Of a DNA stretch of 64,000 nucleotides, positions 27,572 to 35,600 are shown one piece after another. The stretch lies in assembly GCA_021796385.1 (NCBI GenBank), contig JAJYXQ010000043.1:66202-130201 (forward strand). The letters run 5' to 3'. Position numbers and translations under genes: made by a program. The notes beneath the pieces are model-generated. The model had not been told where the DNA came from. It was given only the letters and a program-made list of their open reading frames with translations, and did not search any database. Position 1 is the stretch's first letter. Every line of letters starts with the position of its first letter. The DNA comes from Thermoplasmata archaeon. Its GTDB lineage: Archaea > Thermoplasmatota > Thermoplasmata > Lutacidiplasmatales > UBA184.

Positions 27572-27595
27572 CGCCCATCCAATGAGCTGGACCAC

Positions 27596-28927
27596 ATGAC
27601 GTTCCAAGCCCTTCGAGGCTTCCGGGATTACCTTCCCCCAGAGGCCGGCCGACGGACATCGCTGTTTGCGACCATGCGCAAGACCGCCCGTCTCTATGGT
27701 TTCGAGGAGATCGAGACCCCTTCGGTGGAGAGCTTGGAGCTGTTCAAAGTCAAGAGCGGAGAAGGGATCGTCGAAGAGACCTTCGCCTTCAAAGACAAGG
27801 GAGACAGGGACGTCTGCCTGATCTCGGAGAATACGCCCTCGCTGGCCCGCCTGTTCAGTGAACGATCGAAATCCATCCCACTACCCGTGAAATGGATGGC
27901 GCTGCCCAAGCTGTGGCGCTATGAGGAACCGCAATCGGGCCGCACCCGGGAGTTCACACAGCTTTCACTTGACATCTATGGTGTCCCAGGGAGAGAAGCG
28001 GAGGTCGAACTCCTCTCGGCAGCCAAGGGAATCCTGGATGCCATTGGCCTTCGGGACAAGTATGAATTCCGCATCTTTGACCGTCGCATCACAGAAGCGC
28101 TTGGAGAACGGTTGGGAGTTGGGGATATGGGGGCATTTTTCCGGGCGATGGACCGCTATCGCAAAGCCTCTGTGACGGAATTCTCTTCGGACTTGGCCCG
28201 CGCCGGGGTCTCCCAGGAAGGACAGCAGCGGTTGACCGACCTTATCTCGCGCTCTGAAAGGCGAGAGCCCGCCGAAGCGATTCTCCAAGAGCTCTCCAGT
28301 TGGGACCTCTCGGAAGAAGGACGACACGGGATCGAGAACCTTCGTGGAATATTGGGATCCGCGGACGCCGCAGGCTTATCGGGAACGCTGGTGTTGGACC
28401 TCACGCTTGTCCGGGGTCTCGCCTACTACACTTCCACTGTATTCGAGGCCTTCGGGACCGCGGTCGCCACACGAGCCTGGTTTGGGGGAGGCCGGTACGA
28501 CCGGCTGATCGAACTGTTCGGAGGCGGGAGCGTGCCGGCCTGCGGACTCGCCATGGGGGATCAGACGCTAGAGATCATCTTGCGAGAACTGGACCAATGG
28601 ACACGCCAGACCACGTCGGTGGACGTCTACGTGGCTTGTGCATCGGCAGAGCTTCGGGGAGAAGCCCGACGCCTCGTGCAGGAACTTCGCTCTCGGGGCG
28701 TCCCGACGGACCACGACCTCCTGGAGCGAACTTTGTCGGGCCAGTTGAAGGACGCCAACCGACGAACGGCACGCATGCTGGTCATCGTAGGAACCCGAGA
28801 GATGGCCGAGGGGAAGGTGACCGTCAGAAATATGCGGACCGGTCAACAACAGGTCGTACCGGTCGGCGAGGTTCCGGCGGCCGTAACTTCGCCGGAGGAC
28901 GGACCTCCGGTGCAGACCCCGGAGTAG
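27596..28927 (+). CDS. hisS: Histidyl-tRNA synthetase
   Basis: This class II synthetase of about 443 residues charges tRNA-His. The N-terminus (MTFQALRGFRDYLPPEAGRR) is typical. Motif 2 is represented by KWMALPKLWRYEEPQSGRTREFTQLSLDIYG, the histidine-specific motif by LVRGLAYYTSTVFEAFG, and motif 3 by FGGGRYDRLIELFGG...PACGLAMGD. The usual Asp in the LVRGLDYY motif is Ala here. A C-terminal anticodon-binding domain (VDVYVACAS to QQQVVPVGEV) is complete. The chosen ATG has a TATA element 28 nt upstream. The last 104 nt overlap the convergent nuclease gene. Confidence 0.92.
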   Translation: MTFQALRGFRDYLPPEAGRRTSLFATMRKTARLYGFEEIETPSVESLELFKVKSGEGIVEETFAFKDKGDRDVCLISENTPSLARLFSERSKSIPLPVKWMALPKLWRYEEPQSGRTREFTQLSLDIYGVPGREAEVELLSAAKGILDAIGLRDKYEFRIFDRRITEALGERLGVGDMGAFFRAMDRYRKASVTEFSSDLARAGVSQEGQQRLTDLISRSERREPAEAILQELSSWDLSEEGRHGIENLRGILGSADAAGLSGTLVLDLTLVRGLAYYTSTVFEAFGTAVATRAWFGGGRYDRLIELFGGGSVPACGLAMGDQTLEIILRELDQWTRQTTSVDVYVACASAELRGEARRLVQELRSRGVPTDHDLLERTLSGQLKDANRRTARMLVIVGTREMAEGKVTVRNMRTGQQQVVPVGEVPAAVTSPEDGPPVQTPE

Positions 28928-29708
28928 TCGGCGCAAGCGATTCGAAGGTTTCCCCATCCAGCACCTTGATTCCGGGAGGAACCGGCTTACCGCCGGTCAT
29001 AAAGCCGAACCAGTAGACCACCACTCCTTGACCGAACATCTGCACATATGGGAGCAATTGCTTGCGGATGTTGCGTCCGAGTTCCACGTCATCACCGAAA
29101 TTCGCCTTCGATTCGATCCATTGGACTTCCTGCCCATCAAGCCAGATGGGCGCGGAAAGCAACGCATCCGGGGTCTTCGGATAACGGCCCCTCAGTTCCT
29201 TCTCCGTACGGAATCCGATGTTGTACTTCTTGAGCCAATTGGCGAGCCTTTCCTCTCCTTTGATGCCTCGTTCCCTTTGGATCTCCCCCCCCCGGGGTGA
29301 ATAGATCCAATCCGCGGCCATGGCTTCTTGAACCTCTTGTCGGATACGAGCATCCGGGATCTCTTGCGGTCGGCGAAACCCGTCCCAGAAGAGCTTGCGG
29401 GGGGTGTTCTTCTGCTTCTCGATCATCTGGGCGATCAACACTGGCGGGAAATCCCACTTGCGCGCGATCTCGGTATAGCTCTTCCCATGGTCCCACTCCT
29501 TCACCATCTCGTGGGTGTGGTTGAGGACGGTATAGTATCGGCGGGTTGCGTCTCGGGTCACCCGTTGAGTGTAGATGATCATCAGGAGGTCCTTGTCTAG
29601 TCCTCGGGACTCGTGGAGTCGCACCACATCGTCGTACGTTCTGAGCTCGCGGGAAAGGGCGGCATATTCGGCTCGGGTCAATTGCAACATATCCGTATCA
29701 ATTTCCAA
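28824..29708 (-). CDS. TPD-domain nuclease family protein (CDIN1/C15orf41-like)
   Basis: This 294-residue protein matches the archaeal relatives of human CDIN1. The N-terminal half is helical with helix-turn-helix-like segments (YTEIARKWDFPPVLIAQMIEKQ). The C-terminal half carries the restriction-endonuclease-fold signature: an ERLANWLKKYNIGFRTE helix-strand, the eponymous KTPDALL (residues 178-184) and WIESKANFGDD, providing acidic residues and a lysine for a metal site. A Pro/Arg-rich tail of about 40 residues overlaps hisS. The TTG at 29708 or the ATG at 29690 could be the start. Biological substrate is unknown in archaea. Confidence 0.82.
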   Translation of the reverse strand: MEIDTDMLQLTRAEYAALSRELRTYDDVVRLHESRGLDKDLLMIIYTQRVTRDATRRYYTVLNHTHEMVKEWDHGKSYTEIARKWDFPPVLIAQMIEKQKNTPRKLFWDGFRRPQEIPDARIRQEVQEAMAADWIYSPRGGEIQRERGIKGEERLANWLKKYNIGFRTEKELRGRYPKTPDALLSAPIWLDGQEVQWIESKANFGDDVELGRNIRKQLLPYVQMFGQGVVVYWFGFMTGGKPVPPGIKVLDGETFESLAPTTPGSAPEVRPPAKLRPPEPRRPVRPVVDRSAYF

Positions 29709-29847
29709 AGAGGAGGCCGGAGGGTCAAAGTGGGAAAAAACGTCGTAGCTGCCAATCCAGTCGCCTGTCTAAGTGGGCCCATTGCACAAGGGTTTATGAA
29801 GTCCAACCCTGCTCGAGAACCCTTTCGGGACGCGTTCTGGGTTGGTC

Positions 29848-29856
29848 TTATATATC
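29848..29856 (+). promoter_or_regulatory. TATA element for the 29.9-32.5 kb operon
   Basis: CTTATATAT would start transcription near 29878, giving a leader of about 24 nt that contains GGTGG as a possible ribosome binding site before the ATG at 29902. Confidence 0.5.
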
Positions 29857-29901
29857 GGGCCCTCTTGGTCGGCATTGCTAAATCGGTGGTGCGAATTCCG
29901 T

Positions 29902-30126
29902 ATGAGAACCTACGTGAGAGTGATCTTTAATTCAGAAGGAGCCGATCCGCAGGAAGTGACCAAGGTCATGCGCGAACTTGGATTCGAGGAGTCAATGGGC
30001 ATGCATGACTTCGTCTACAAATGGAAGAACAAGGCCGCCATCGACGAAGTGCTCAAGCTCGTGAGCAACATGCACGGACGCATCCGGGGACTTCACCTCA
30101 ACTACGAAGTGACCACGATCGCCTGA
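29902..30126 (+). CDS. Small conserved archaeal protein, 74 residues
   Basis: The start at MRTYVRVIFNSEGADP is chosen because it follows a TATA box and a GGTGG motif. The ORF-track start at 29842 lies in the promoter. The strand-helix-strand-strand-helix-strand pattern (VRVIFNSEG, PQEVTKVMRELGF, DFVYKWKN, AIDEVLKLVSNMHG, GLHLNYEVTTI) suggests a ferredoxin-like or ACT-like fold. It resembles small uncharacterised proteins I recall from other euryarchaea. It is the first gene of a five-gene operon; its function is unknown. Confidence 0.7.
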   Translation: MRTYVRVIFNSEGADPQEVTKVMRELGFEESMGMHDFVYKWKNKAAIDEVLKLVSNMHGRIRGLHLNYEVTTIA

Positions 30127-30144
30127 AGTTCCCTTTCCTTCTGC

Positions 30145-30465
30145 ATGCTGAGCAGCCCAACCATTCCCTCCCCGGATGCCAAAACGGACCTGCTGCTCCA
30201 CTTGTTGGCACATCGTGCCCATCAGACCCGTTTCGAGATGGACAAGTTCGTCACGGAGTTTGCCATCATGAAGGCGTTCCGATGGATGGGCCCCCACAAG
30301 ATCCGGTCCGCCCTCCAAGATCTGGAGACACGACGTTTGGTCACGCGACAGACCCAGTACGTTGTGGGATACAATGAGCCTAAGGTTCTCTACCTGCTCA
30401 CGCCCGCCGGCCGGCTTTTTTCGAAGAGGGTGATAGCCGGTGACGGGAAGCACGAAACCCACTGA
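30145..30465 (+). CDS. Winged helix-turn-helix DNA-binding protein
   Basis: This 106-residue protein has helices around FEMDKFVTEFAIMKAFRWMG, a recognition-like helix HKIRSALQDLETRRLVTRQ, and a wing VVGYNEPKVLYLLTPAGRLFSKR, the arrangement seen in MarR/PadR-like winged helix regulators. It may regulate its own operon. It lies 18 nt after the small conserved gene and overlaps the acetyltransferase gene by 26 nt. Confidence 0.65.
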   Translation: MLSSPTIPSPDAKTDLLLHLLAHRAHQTRFEMDKFVTEFAIMKAFRWMGPHKIRSALQDLETRRLVTRQTQYVVGYNEPKVLYLLTPAGRLFSKRVIAGDGKHETH

Positions 30466-31027
30466 GAAGCGACGGCGACCTGGGCCCCGATTACAACTGC
30501 GGGGATCCTCGTTGCTGTTACGCCCTCCCCGACCTCAGGAGACCTCGCTTCTCTATGAATGGATGAGCGACCCGAACATGGCATTCCCCTGGGACACCTT
30601 CGCCGCGGAGAGCTATCGAGTCTTTGAGGAGGGGCTCCATACGGCTTCGCGGGAGGAGACTTCGCTCTATCCCCGCTTCGTCGTCACCCGAAGGGAGGAT
30701 GCGCGTCCCATCGGGGTGACGGGCTACTACCGGGCCCACCCCGTGCTGGAAGGTTACGATCTTTGGTACGCCATCTGCGACCCGACCGAGCGAGGCAAGG
30801 GATATGGAACCGAAGCCGTCGCGATAACGGCAGACTACCTGTTCTCCAATACACATGTCGAGCGATTGGGGGCGGTCTGCGACATCAAGAATGTTCCCTC
30901 CTACCGCCTTCTGGAATCGCTTCACTTCCGACGGGAAGGCCGCCTACGGCGGGCCCTCTTCCACCATGGCGGCTGGCACGACGCCTTTGTCTATGGGATC
31001 ACCCGTGAAGATTGGAAAGGCCGCTGA
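30440..31027 (+). CDS. GNAT family N-acetyltransferase, RimJ/RimL-like
   Basis: This 195-residue acetyl-CoA dependent transferase starts at a GTG inside the preceding gene. The acetyl-CoA motif A is visible as ICDPTERGKGYGTEAVAITADYLF, preceded by the strand RPIGVTGYYR and followed by HVERLGAVCDIKNVPSYRLLESLHFRREGRLRRAL, the conserved RimJ/RimL C-terminal pattern in which an asparagine and a serine contact substrate. The target could be a ribosomal protein N-terminus or a small molecule. It overlaps chorismate mutase. Confidence 0.82.
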   Translation: MTGSTKPTEKRRRPGPRLQLRGSSLLLRPPRPQETSLLYEWMSDPNMAFPWDTFAAESYRVFEEGLHTASREETSLYPRFVVTRREDARPIGVTGYYRAHPVLEGYDLWYAICDPTERGKGYGTEAVAITADYLFSNTHVERLGAVCDIKNVPSYRLLESLHFRREGRLRRALFHHGGWHDAFVYGITREDWKGR

Positions 31028-31409
31028 ACTGTTCCGGGAACGGCAAAAGATCGCCGTCGCGGATCGGGCAATGACCCAACTACTCGGCCGTCGGATGCAA
31101 CTGGTCAAGAACGTTTGGGAAATCAAACGCAGATCCGATATGCCTCTGGTCGACAAAGACCAGGAGCGTGAAGTGCTCTCCCGGGTGGGGGTTTGGGGTG
31201 TCAGCGAGGGACTCGACCCTTCCTTTGTGAAGTCCCTTTGGATGGTCATCATACGTGAAGCGAAACGGCAGGCCCTCTCGGGAGGAGGAGGCGTCTCTCC
31301 GGCTCAACGGGTGCGCAAGAACTCCGGACCCGGCCGGAGGGTCCCGAAGAGCAAACGACCCCAAGCCCTACGCCAGGTTTCCCGTGCCCGGCCGCAAAGG
31401 TCTCGATGA
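30993..31409 (+). CDS. aroQ: Chorismate mutase, AroQ type
   Basis: This all-helical enzyme converts chorismate to prephenate for Phe/Tyr synthesis. Helix 1 (RQKIAVADRAMTQLLGRRMQLVKNVWEIKRR) has the conserved Arg and Lys, followed by PLVDKDQEREVLSRV and a third helix ending in LWMVIIREAKRQ, where the usual Gln is present. About 138 residues from the ATG at 30993; the GTG at 31005 is an alternative start. A basic, Ser/Pro-rich tail of about 40 residues is additional to the family core. It overlaps the genes on both sides. Confidence 0.8.
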   Translation: MGSPVKIGKAAELFRERQKIAVADRAMTQLLGRRMQLVKNVWEIKRRSDMPLVDKDQEREVLSRVGVWGVSEGLDPSFVKSLWMVIIREAKRQALSGGGGVSPAQRVRKNSGPGRRVPKSKRPQALRQVSRARPQRSR

Positions 31410-32530
31410 AACTACGGAACGTGCTCAAGGAGATATGGAAGCCCCTGATCGTTATCGTTGGGGTGTTCATGTTCTCGACCACTGGGTTCGTCCTTACCCA
31501 ACGAGTCTCTTGGTTCACGGGCTTCTACTGGGGCCTGACCACCCTATCAACGGTCGGCTACGGTGACGTCGTGCCCACCAATACCTACTCCCGGCTCTTT
31601 GCCATGGTCCTCATGGTGACGACGATCGGAGTCATAGGTTATCTGGTTTCCAGCATCACAATACTTGCAATGCGCGCCCGGGATGAAGAATTGCTGGGTA
31701 GCGGTGGAACAAAGCTGACCGGTCATGTGATCCTGTTGGGGTGGACTCCGACGGCACGGACTGCGCTTCGGGAACTCATCCTCTCGGGTCAATCGGTGGC
31801 GGTCATGACACGACAACACGAATCCATCGTGGAGATCCACACGTTCGTGACTGACCTGATCGAACACTACACCAAGAATCCAGCGCTTCGGGGCACCGTG
31901 TCGAAACCGAGTGACATCTATATCGGTTACGGGGATTACACTGAGAAATCCGCGCTCACCCACTTGAACTTGGGGAAGGCCACCCGGGCCATTGTCGCAA
32001 GTCATGACGATGCGCACAACGTGATGACGTCGCTTATCCTCAAGGAGCTGGCCCCTCAACTTCGGATCGTGGTCGCCCTTGTCCAAGAGCAGTTCCGGGA
32101 GACCCTGGTAGCGGCTGGGATCACCTACGTCATTAGCCCGGCCGAAATGGGAGGACGGGTCCTGGCCGAAGCGGCGGTCCAGCCGGAGGTGGCGATCACG
32201 TTTGACGAGATAACCAACCGCGGAAACGGAGTGGCGTTCGACGAGTACGAGTTGCGGGCGGGTTCCCCGCTCGTCGGCAAGCCGTTCGGCGAGGCCATCT
32301 CCCTCGTGCAAAGGCACTGTGATTCGGTTCTCCTCGGCATCGCAAAGCCGGTTACCAAGGTGGACCGTTCTCGCTTCCAAGTGGCCGTTGCACCGCCAGC
32401 CGCGACATTGGTGAACATCGGGGATTATGCCTTGATCATTGCATCCAATGGGGAGGGTCGGGAGCGGGTCGAGCATTATCTGGGCGTCGCGTCGGGGCGC
32501 GAACGAACCCAGTCATCGGGTACTCCCTGA
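31406..32530 (+). CDS. MthK-like potassium channel with RCK domains
   Basis: This 374-residue protein consists of a two-helix pore module and a cytoplasmic gating region. The first helix spans about residues 12-30, the pore helix and selectivity filter read TLSTVGYGDVVP (TVGYGD at 49-54), and the second helix spans 62-87. RCK-N follows as a Rossmann fold (LTGHVILLGWTPTARTALRELILSG, with an acidic pattern around IYIGYGDYTEKSALTHLNL), and a TrkA-C like domain lies near residues 260-350. It should conduct K+ with ligand gating. The start overlaps chorismate mutase by 4 nt. Confidence 0.9.
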   Translation: MKLRNVLKEIWKPLIVIVGVFMFSTTGFVLTQRVSWFTGFYWGLTTLSTVGYGDVVPTNTYSRLFAMVLMVTTIGVIGYLVSSITILAMRARDEELLGSGGTKLTGHVILLGWTPTARTALRELILSGQSVAVMTRQHESIVEIHTFVTDLIEHYTKNPALRGTVSKPSDIYIGYGDYTEKSALTHLNLGKATRAIVASHDDAHNVMTSLILKELAPQLRIVVALVQEQFRETLVAAGITYVISPAEMGGRVLAEAAVQPEVAITFDEITNRGNGVAFDEYELRAGSPLVGKPFGEAISLVQRHCDSVLLGIAKPVTKVDRSRFQVAVAPPAATLVNIGDYALIIASNGEGRERVEHYLGVASGRERTQSSGTP

Positions 32531-32600
32531 TCCCTACGTTTCGTCCCAAGCACCACCCGAACACGGGCCGGAAAGGAGAAGCACTGTCCGGAACTTTGCC

Positions 32601-33020
32601 CTACGCAGGGACTTCTTCGACCAAGCTCTCCGAGTGTTGCAGGAGAAGCTTTTCAGAGGGGCCAGCCTCGCTCTTGGCCTCCTTGTAGAGCAACAACATG
32701 GTCTTGAAATAGAACTCGGCGACTTCTTCGCCAGCTCCAGCCCCGTAGGAGACGTAATCGTTGAAATATACGTAGACCCGGCCCCAACCGTTCGCCTTAA
32801 GGCTTGAGACGAGCTGCTGCTTTGTGAGGGATCCGCCGGATTTCGCATCGGGGACTTCCCGGACCTTCACTGTACCGCGCTCGATCTCCTCGAGGATATC
32901 CCGCAAGATGGGGCGGTCGGAAAGACCGACGAGACCGTCGTAGCTGACGTAGATCTGCGGATTCGGTTTCAAGTTGACCACATGGACGGACCGAAGTCCC
33001 TCGACACGCTTTATCCTCAT
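32601..33020 (-). CDS. Hypothetical protein, 139 residues
   Basis: I do not recognise the family. The protein is soluble, acidic and has alternating strands (SVHVVNLKPNPQIYVSYDG, GWGRVYVYFNDYV) and helices, with a C-terminal helical stretch containing FYFKTMLLLYKEAKSE. A TATA-like CTTAAATA lies about 30 nt upstream and overlaps the stop region of the neighbouring membrane protein gene, so it is probably transcribed on its own. It converges on the K+ channel operon. Confidence 0.6.
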   Translation of the reverse strand: MRIKRVEGLRSVHVVNLKPNPQIYVSYDGLVGLSDRPILRDILEEIERGTVKVREVPDAKSGGSLTKQQLVSSLKANGWGRVYVYFNDYVSYGAGAGEEVAEFYFKTMLLLYKEAKSEAGPSEKLLLQHSESLVEEVPA

Positions 33021-33045
33021 GAGGTGGTGAGCCGATTACGGTCTC

Positions 33046-34128
33046 CTATTTAAGGGGTTGGCTGGGTTTCGTTTCCGGCTCTGGCTTCGGTTCTGCAGAG
33101 GGAACGGGGACCTGCTTTCCGCATTTCCAGCAGAACACTTCGCCGGGCTTGAGTTCCGCCCCGCAATTCTCGCAGGTCTTCTCGTCTTCTGCCGGGGTCC
33201 CCTCGGCGGACTCGGCGGCAACGGCCATTCGCTTTTTCTCCCGGGTCTTGAGCCATCGGTAGACGAAGAGGATGGCGATGAGTATCGCCCCCAAGGCACC
33301 GGTCAAGAGGTAGAAACTGGGCAAGAGCTTCACGGCGTAGATGTAGGACCATGTCCCAGTGATGGGTCCCTCGTTCCAATAATAGCTCTGGTTTGGCACC
33401 GGGACGGCGTGCCCCTGATAGATCTCACAGTAGCCCAGGCAGGAATAGTCGTACCCCAGGCCGTTCTTGTCGAACGTATAGTTCGCAGTGAAGATGTAGT
33501 ACATGATCGAGTCGCCCGGCAGCGACATGTTGAACCAGACCTGGTTCTCGGTGCGGTTGAACGTGGAAGGACCCAACTGGTCCGGGCCGTACTCATGGAA
33601 GAAATCGGGGTTCCCGCCGCAGCCATTCGTGGATCCCTGCCCATCGTAAGGACAATCCGTGACCCAGAGGTAGACGGCCGTCACATGGATCTGTGAAGTG
33701 ACCGTGCCGTTGAACGACACGTTCTGATTCACGGCCGTGACGGTGAAGTGGAAGATCCCACCGGGTCCGGAAGATGATGAAAAAGGGGTCACTCCCGCGT
33801 CTTGGAGAACGTGGGAGTTGTTGTTGAATCCATCAAGAGACGGGCCCGGGCTATAGGGGGTAAAAAGTTCATTGTTGGTGAACGCGGCCCACAGGGGAGC
33901 CACTCCGGCTGTGACGACAATGGCGACGATGAGAAGTGTCCGGAAGGACTTGTTCCATCCCAGGTACACCGGGAGGCCGAAGGCCAGCATTATCATGATG
34001 ATGGCACCGAAGAGGATTCCGGTCTCGAACAAGGCGAGCCCGGTCAGGAGAATGATCACGACCACGAAAAAGATGTAGCCGACCGGTTTGTGGGCGAAGG
34101 CTAGTATGCTTTCTTTGAAGCCGGCCAC
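33046..34128 (-). CDS. Membrane protein with outer domain and C-terminal zinc ribbon
   Basis: The product of about 360 residues has three N-terminal helices (VGYIFFVVVIILLTGLALFE, GILFGAIIMIMLAFGLPVYLGW, FRTLLIVAIVVTAGVAPLWAAF), a roughly 180-residue extracytoplasmic domain with sequons and two Cys pairs, another helix (FYLLTGALGAILIAILFVYRWL), and a cytoplasmic zinc ribbon (CENCGAELKPGEVFCWKCG). The start is set at a GTG exactly 27 nt after a CTTAAAG element. The ORF-track start at 34170 would precede transcription initiation. Function is unknown; the topology suggests a sensor or assembly factor. Confidence 0.62.
   Translation of the reverse strand: MAGFKESILAFAHKPVGYIFFVVVIILLTGLALFETGILFGAIIMIMLAFGLPVYLGWNKSFRTLLIVAIVVTAGVAPLWAAFTNNELFTPYSPGPSLDGFNNNSHVLQDAGVTPFSSSSGPGGIFHFTVTAVNQNVSFNGTVTSQIHVTAVYLWVTDCPYDGQGSTNGCGGNPDFFHEYGPDQLGPSTFNRTENQVWFNMSLPGDSIMYYIFTANYTFDKNGLGYDYSCLGYCEIYQGHAVPVPNQSYYWNEGPITGTWSYIYAVKLLPSFYLLTGALGAILIAILFVYRWLKTREKKRMAVAAESAEGTPAEDEKTCENCGAELKPGEVFCWKCGKQVPVPSAEPKPEPETKPSQPLK
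33047..33054 (-). promoter_or_regulatory. TATA-like element for the 139-residue protein
   Basis: CTTAAATA on the minus strand is centred 30 nt before the ATG at 33020 and overlaps the end of the upstream gene. Confidence 0.45.
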
Positions 34129-34151
34129 GGTGGGGCATAATACGAGGTGTT

Positions 34152-34158
34152 CTTTAAG
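34152..34158 (-). promoter_or_regulatory. TATA-like element for the zinc-ribbon membrane protein
   Basis: CTTAAAG on the minus strand is centred 27 nt before the GTG at 34128. Confidence 0.45.
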
Positions 34159-34256
34159 GTGACGGAGCAAAAAGGTTCGAGAGCAGGACCGGCCGGTACT
34201 CTCCCGCGGTCGGAACCTTCCAGGCCGCTCGGGCCGTCGAGGGTATGCTCGGGCGG

Positions 34257-34264
34257 TTTATCTA
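34257..34264 (+). promoter_or_regulatory. TATA-like element for the apgM operon
   Basis: TTTATCTA is centred about 30 nt before the ATG at 34290. Confidence 0.45.
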
Positions 34265-34289
34265 CCCAATCGTTGTAGGAGCCGGAACG

Positions 34290-35600
34290 ATGGAGGCAAA
34301 CGACCGACGGATCATTCTCGTCGTCCTCGATGGGTTGGGCGACCTCCCTCACCCAGCCCTCGGGGGGAAGACCCCCCTTGAGGCGGCCGTCACCCCACAC
34401 CTAGACCGGTTGGCTCAAGATTCCCGCCTCGGACTCCTCTACCCCGTTCGAAAGGGTGTGGCTCCCGAGTCGGATGCGGGTGTGCTCGGACTCCTCGGGT
34501 ATGATCCCGAGGCCGAGTCACCAGGACGCGGGGTGCTCGAGGCGATGGGGATCGGTTTGGACCTCGCACCGGGGGATGTCGCCTTGAGGTTCAACTTTGC
34601 CACGGCGGATAGTGGGGGGCGTATCATCGATCAGCGGGTCGGGCGGAACCTTTCCACCGCTGAGGCAACGGCCCTTGCGGATGCCGTTTCCAAGGCGGAC
34701 TTGCTTCATGACCTTGGGATCCAAGCTACGGTTCGGGCCACGGTCGGCCATCGAGGGGTGCTCCGTCTTCGCCCACTGGATGGCGGGGCACTGTCGGCAG
34801 ATGTAACGAACTCAGACCCGTTCTATCTTCGGGCGGGCCGGGCGGGCCATGCGGTCAAGCCCAAGGAGCCCAGGGTTCTCGAAGTGGCTCCCCAGACGAA
34901 CACCCCCGCCGCTCTCCGGACCGCACAGGCCCTCAATCGGTTCTCGGAGCGAGCTACCGATATCCTTCTCTCACATCCGGTGAACGGTGCACGGGTGCTT
35001 CGCGGGGTTCTTGTGGCGAATCGGCTCATTGTCCGGGATGCTGGGAACGTCGCACAGGGCCTTCCTGGGTTCCAAGCAAGGCACGGGATATCCGGGGCGG
35101 CGATAACCGAGATGCCCGTGGAACGCGGCATCGCCCTCCTGCTCGGTCTGTCGGACCGTTTTGTCGGGCCGATGGGAGCCGATGTTCCCTTGGCGCTTCG
35201 GGACCGAGCCGAGGCGGTCCGAACCGCGGCAGGCACCCCAGACATCCGCTTTGTGTACGTGCATTTGAAGGGGCCAGACGTTCCCGGTCACGATGGAGAG
35301 GCGCAACGCAAGCGGGAGATCATCGAGGAGATCGACGCGCACTTCTTCGGACCGCTGCTGAAAGGCTTCGACCTCACTTCAATAACCATCGCAATTACCG
35401 CAGATCACTCCACCCCGTGCATTCTCAAGGGTCACAGCGACGACCCGGTGCCATTACTGGTGACCGGAAATCCTCCTCCCACGGCCCATCCTTCGGTCAG
35501 GTACACCGAAGCTTGTGCGAGGGAAGGAACGCTCGGTGTGCACCGTGGGGTGGAGATCATTCCTTTCCTCCTTCACGGGGTTTGGAAAAACCTCGCATGA
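34290..35600 (+). CDS. apgM: 2,3-bisphosphoglycerate-independent phosphoglycerate mutase, archaeal type
   Basis: The enzyme interconverts 3- and 2-phosphoglycerate. It belongs to the alkaline-phosphatase-like superfamily: the N-terminal metal site is VVLDGLGDLPHPALGGKTPLEAA, the phosphorylated Ser lies in PESDAGVLGLLGYDP, and C-terminal metal ligands are in HLKGPDVPGHDG and ITADHSTPCILKGHSDDPVP. About 436 residues from the chosen ATG. It heads an operon with trm5 (4-nt overlap), ppsA and a fatty-acid-type fusion gene, placing two gluconeogenic enzymes together. Confidence 0.92.
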   Translation: MEANDRRIILVVLDGLGDLPHPALGGKTPLEAAVTPHLDRLAQDSRLGLLYPVRKGVAPESDAGVLGLLGYDPEAESPGRGVLEAMGIGLDLAPGDVALRFNFATADSGGRIIDQRVGRNLSTAEATALADAVSKADLLHDLGIQATVRATVGHRGVLRLRPLDGGALSADVTNSDPFYLRAGRAGHAVKPKEPRVLEVAPQTNTPAALRTAQALNRFSERATDILLSHPVNGARVLRGVLVANRLIVRDAGNVAQGLPGFQARHGISGAAITEMPVERGIALLLGLSDRFVGPMGADVPLALRDRAEAVRTAAGTPDIRFVYVHLKGPDVPGHDGEAQRKREIIEEIDAHFFGPLLKGFDLTSITIAITADHSTPCILKGHSDDPVPLLVTGNPPPTAHPSVRYTEACAREGTLGVHRGVEIIPFLLHGVWKNLA

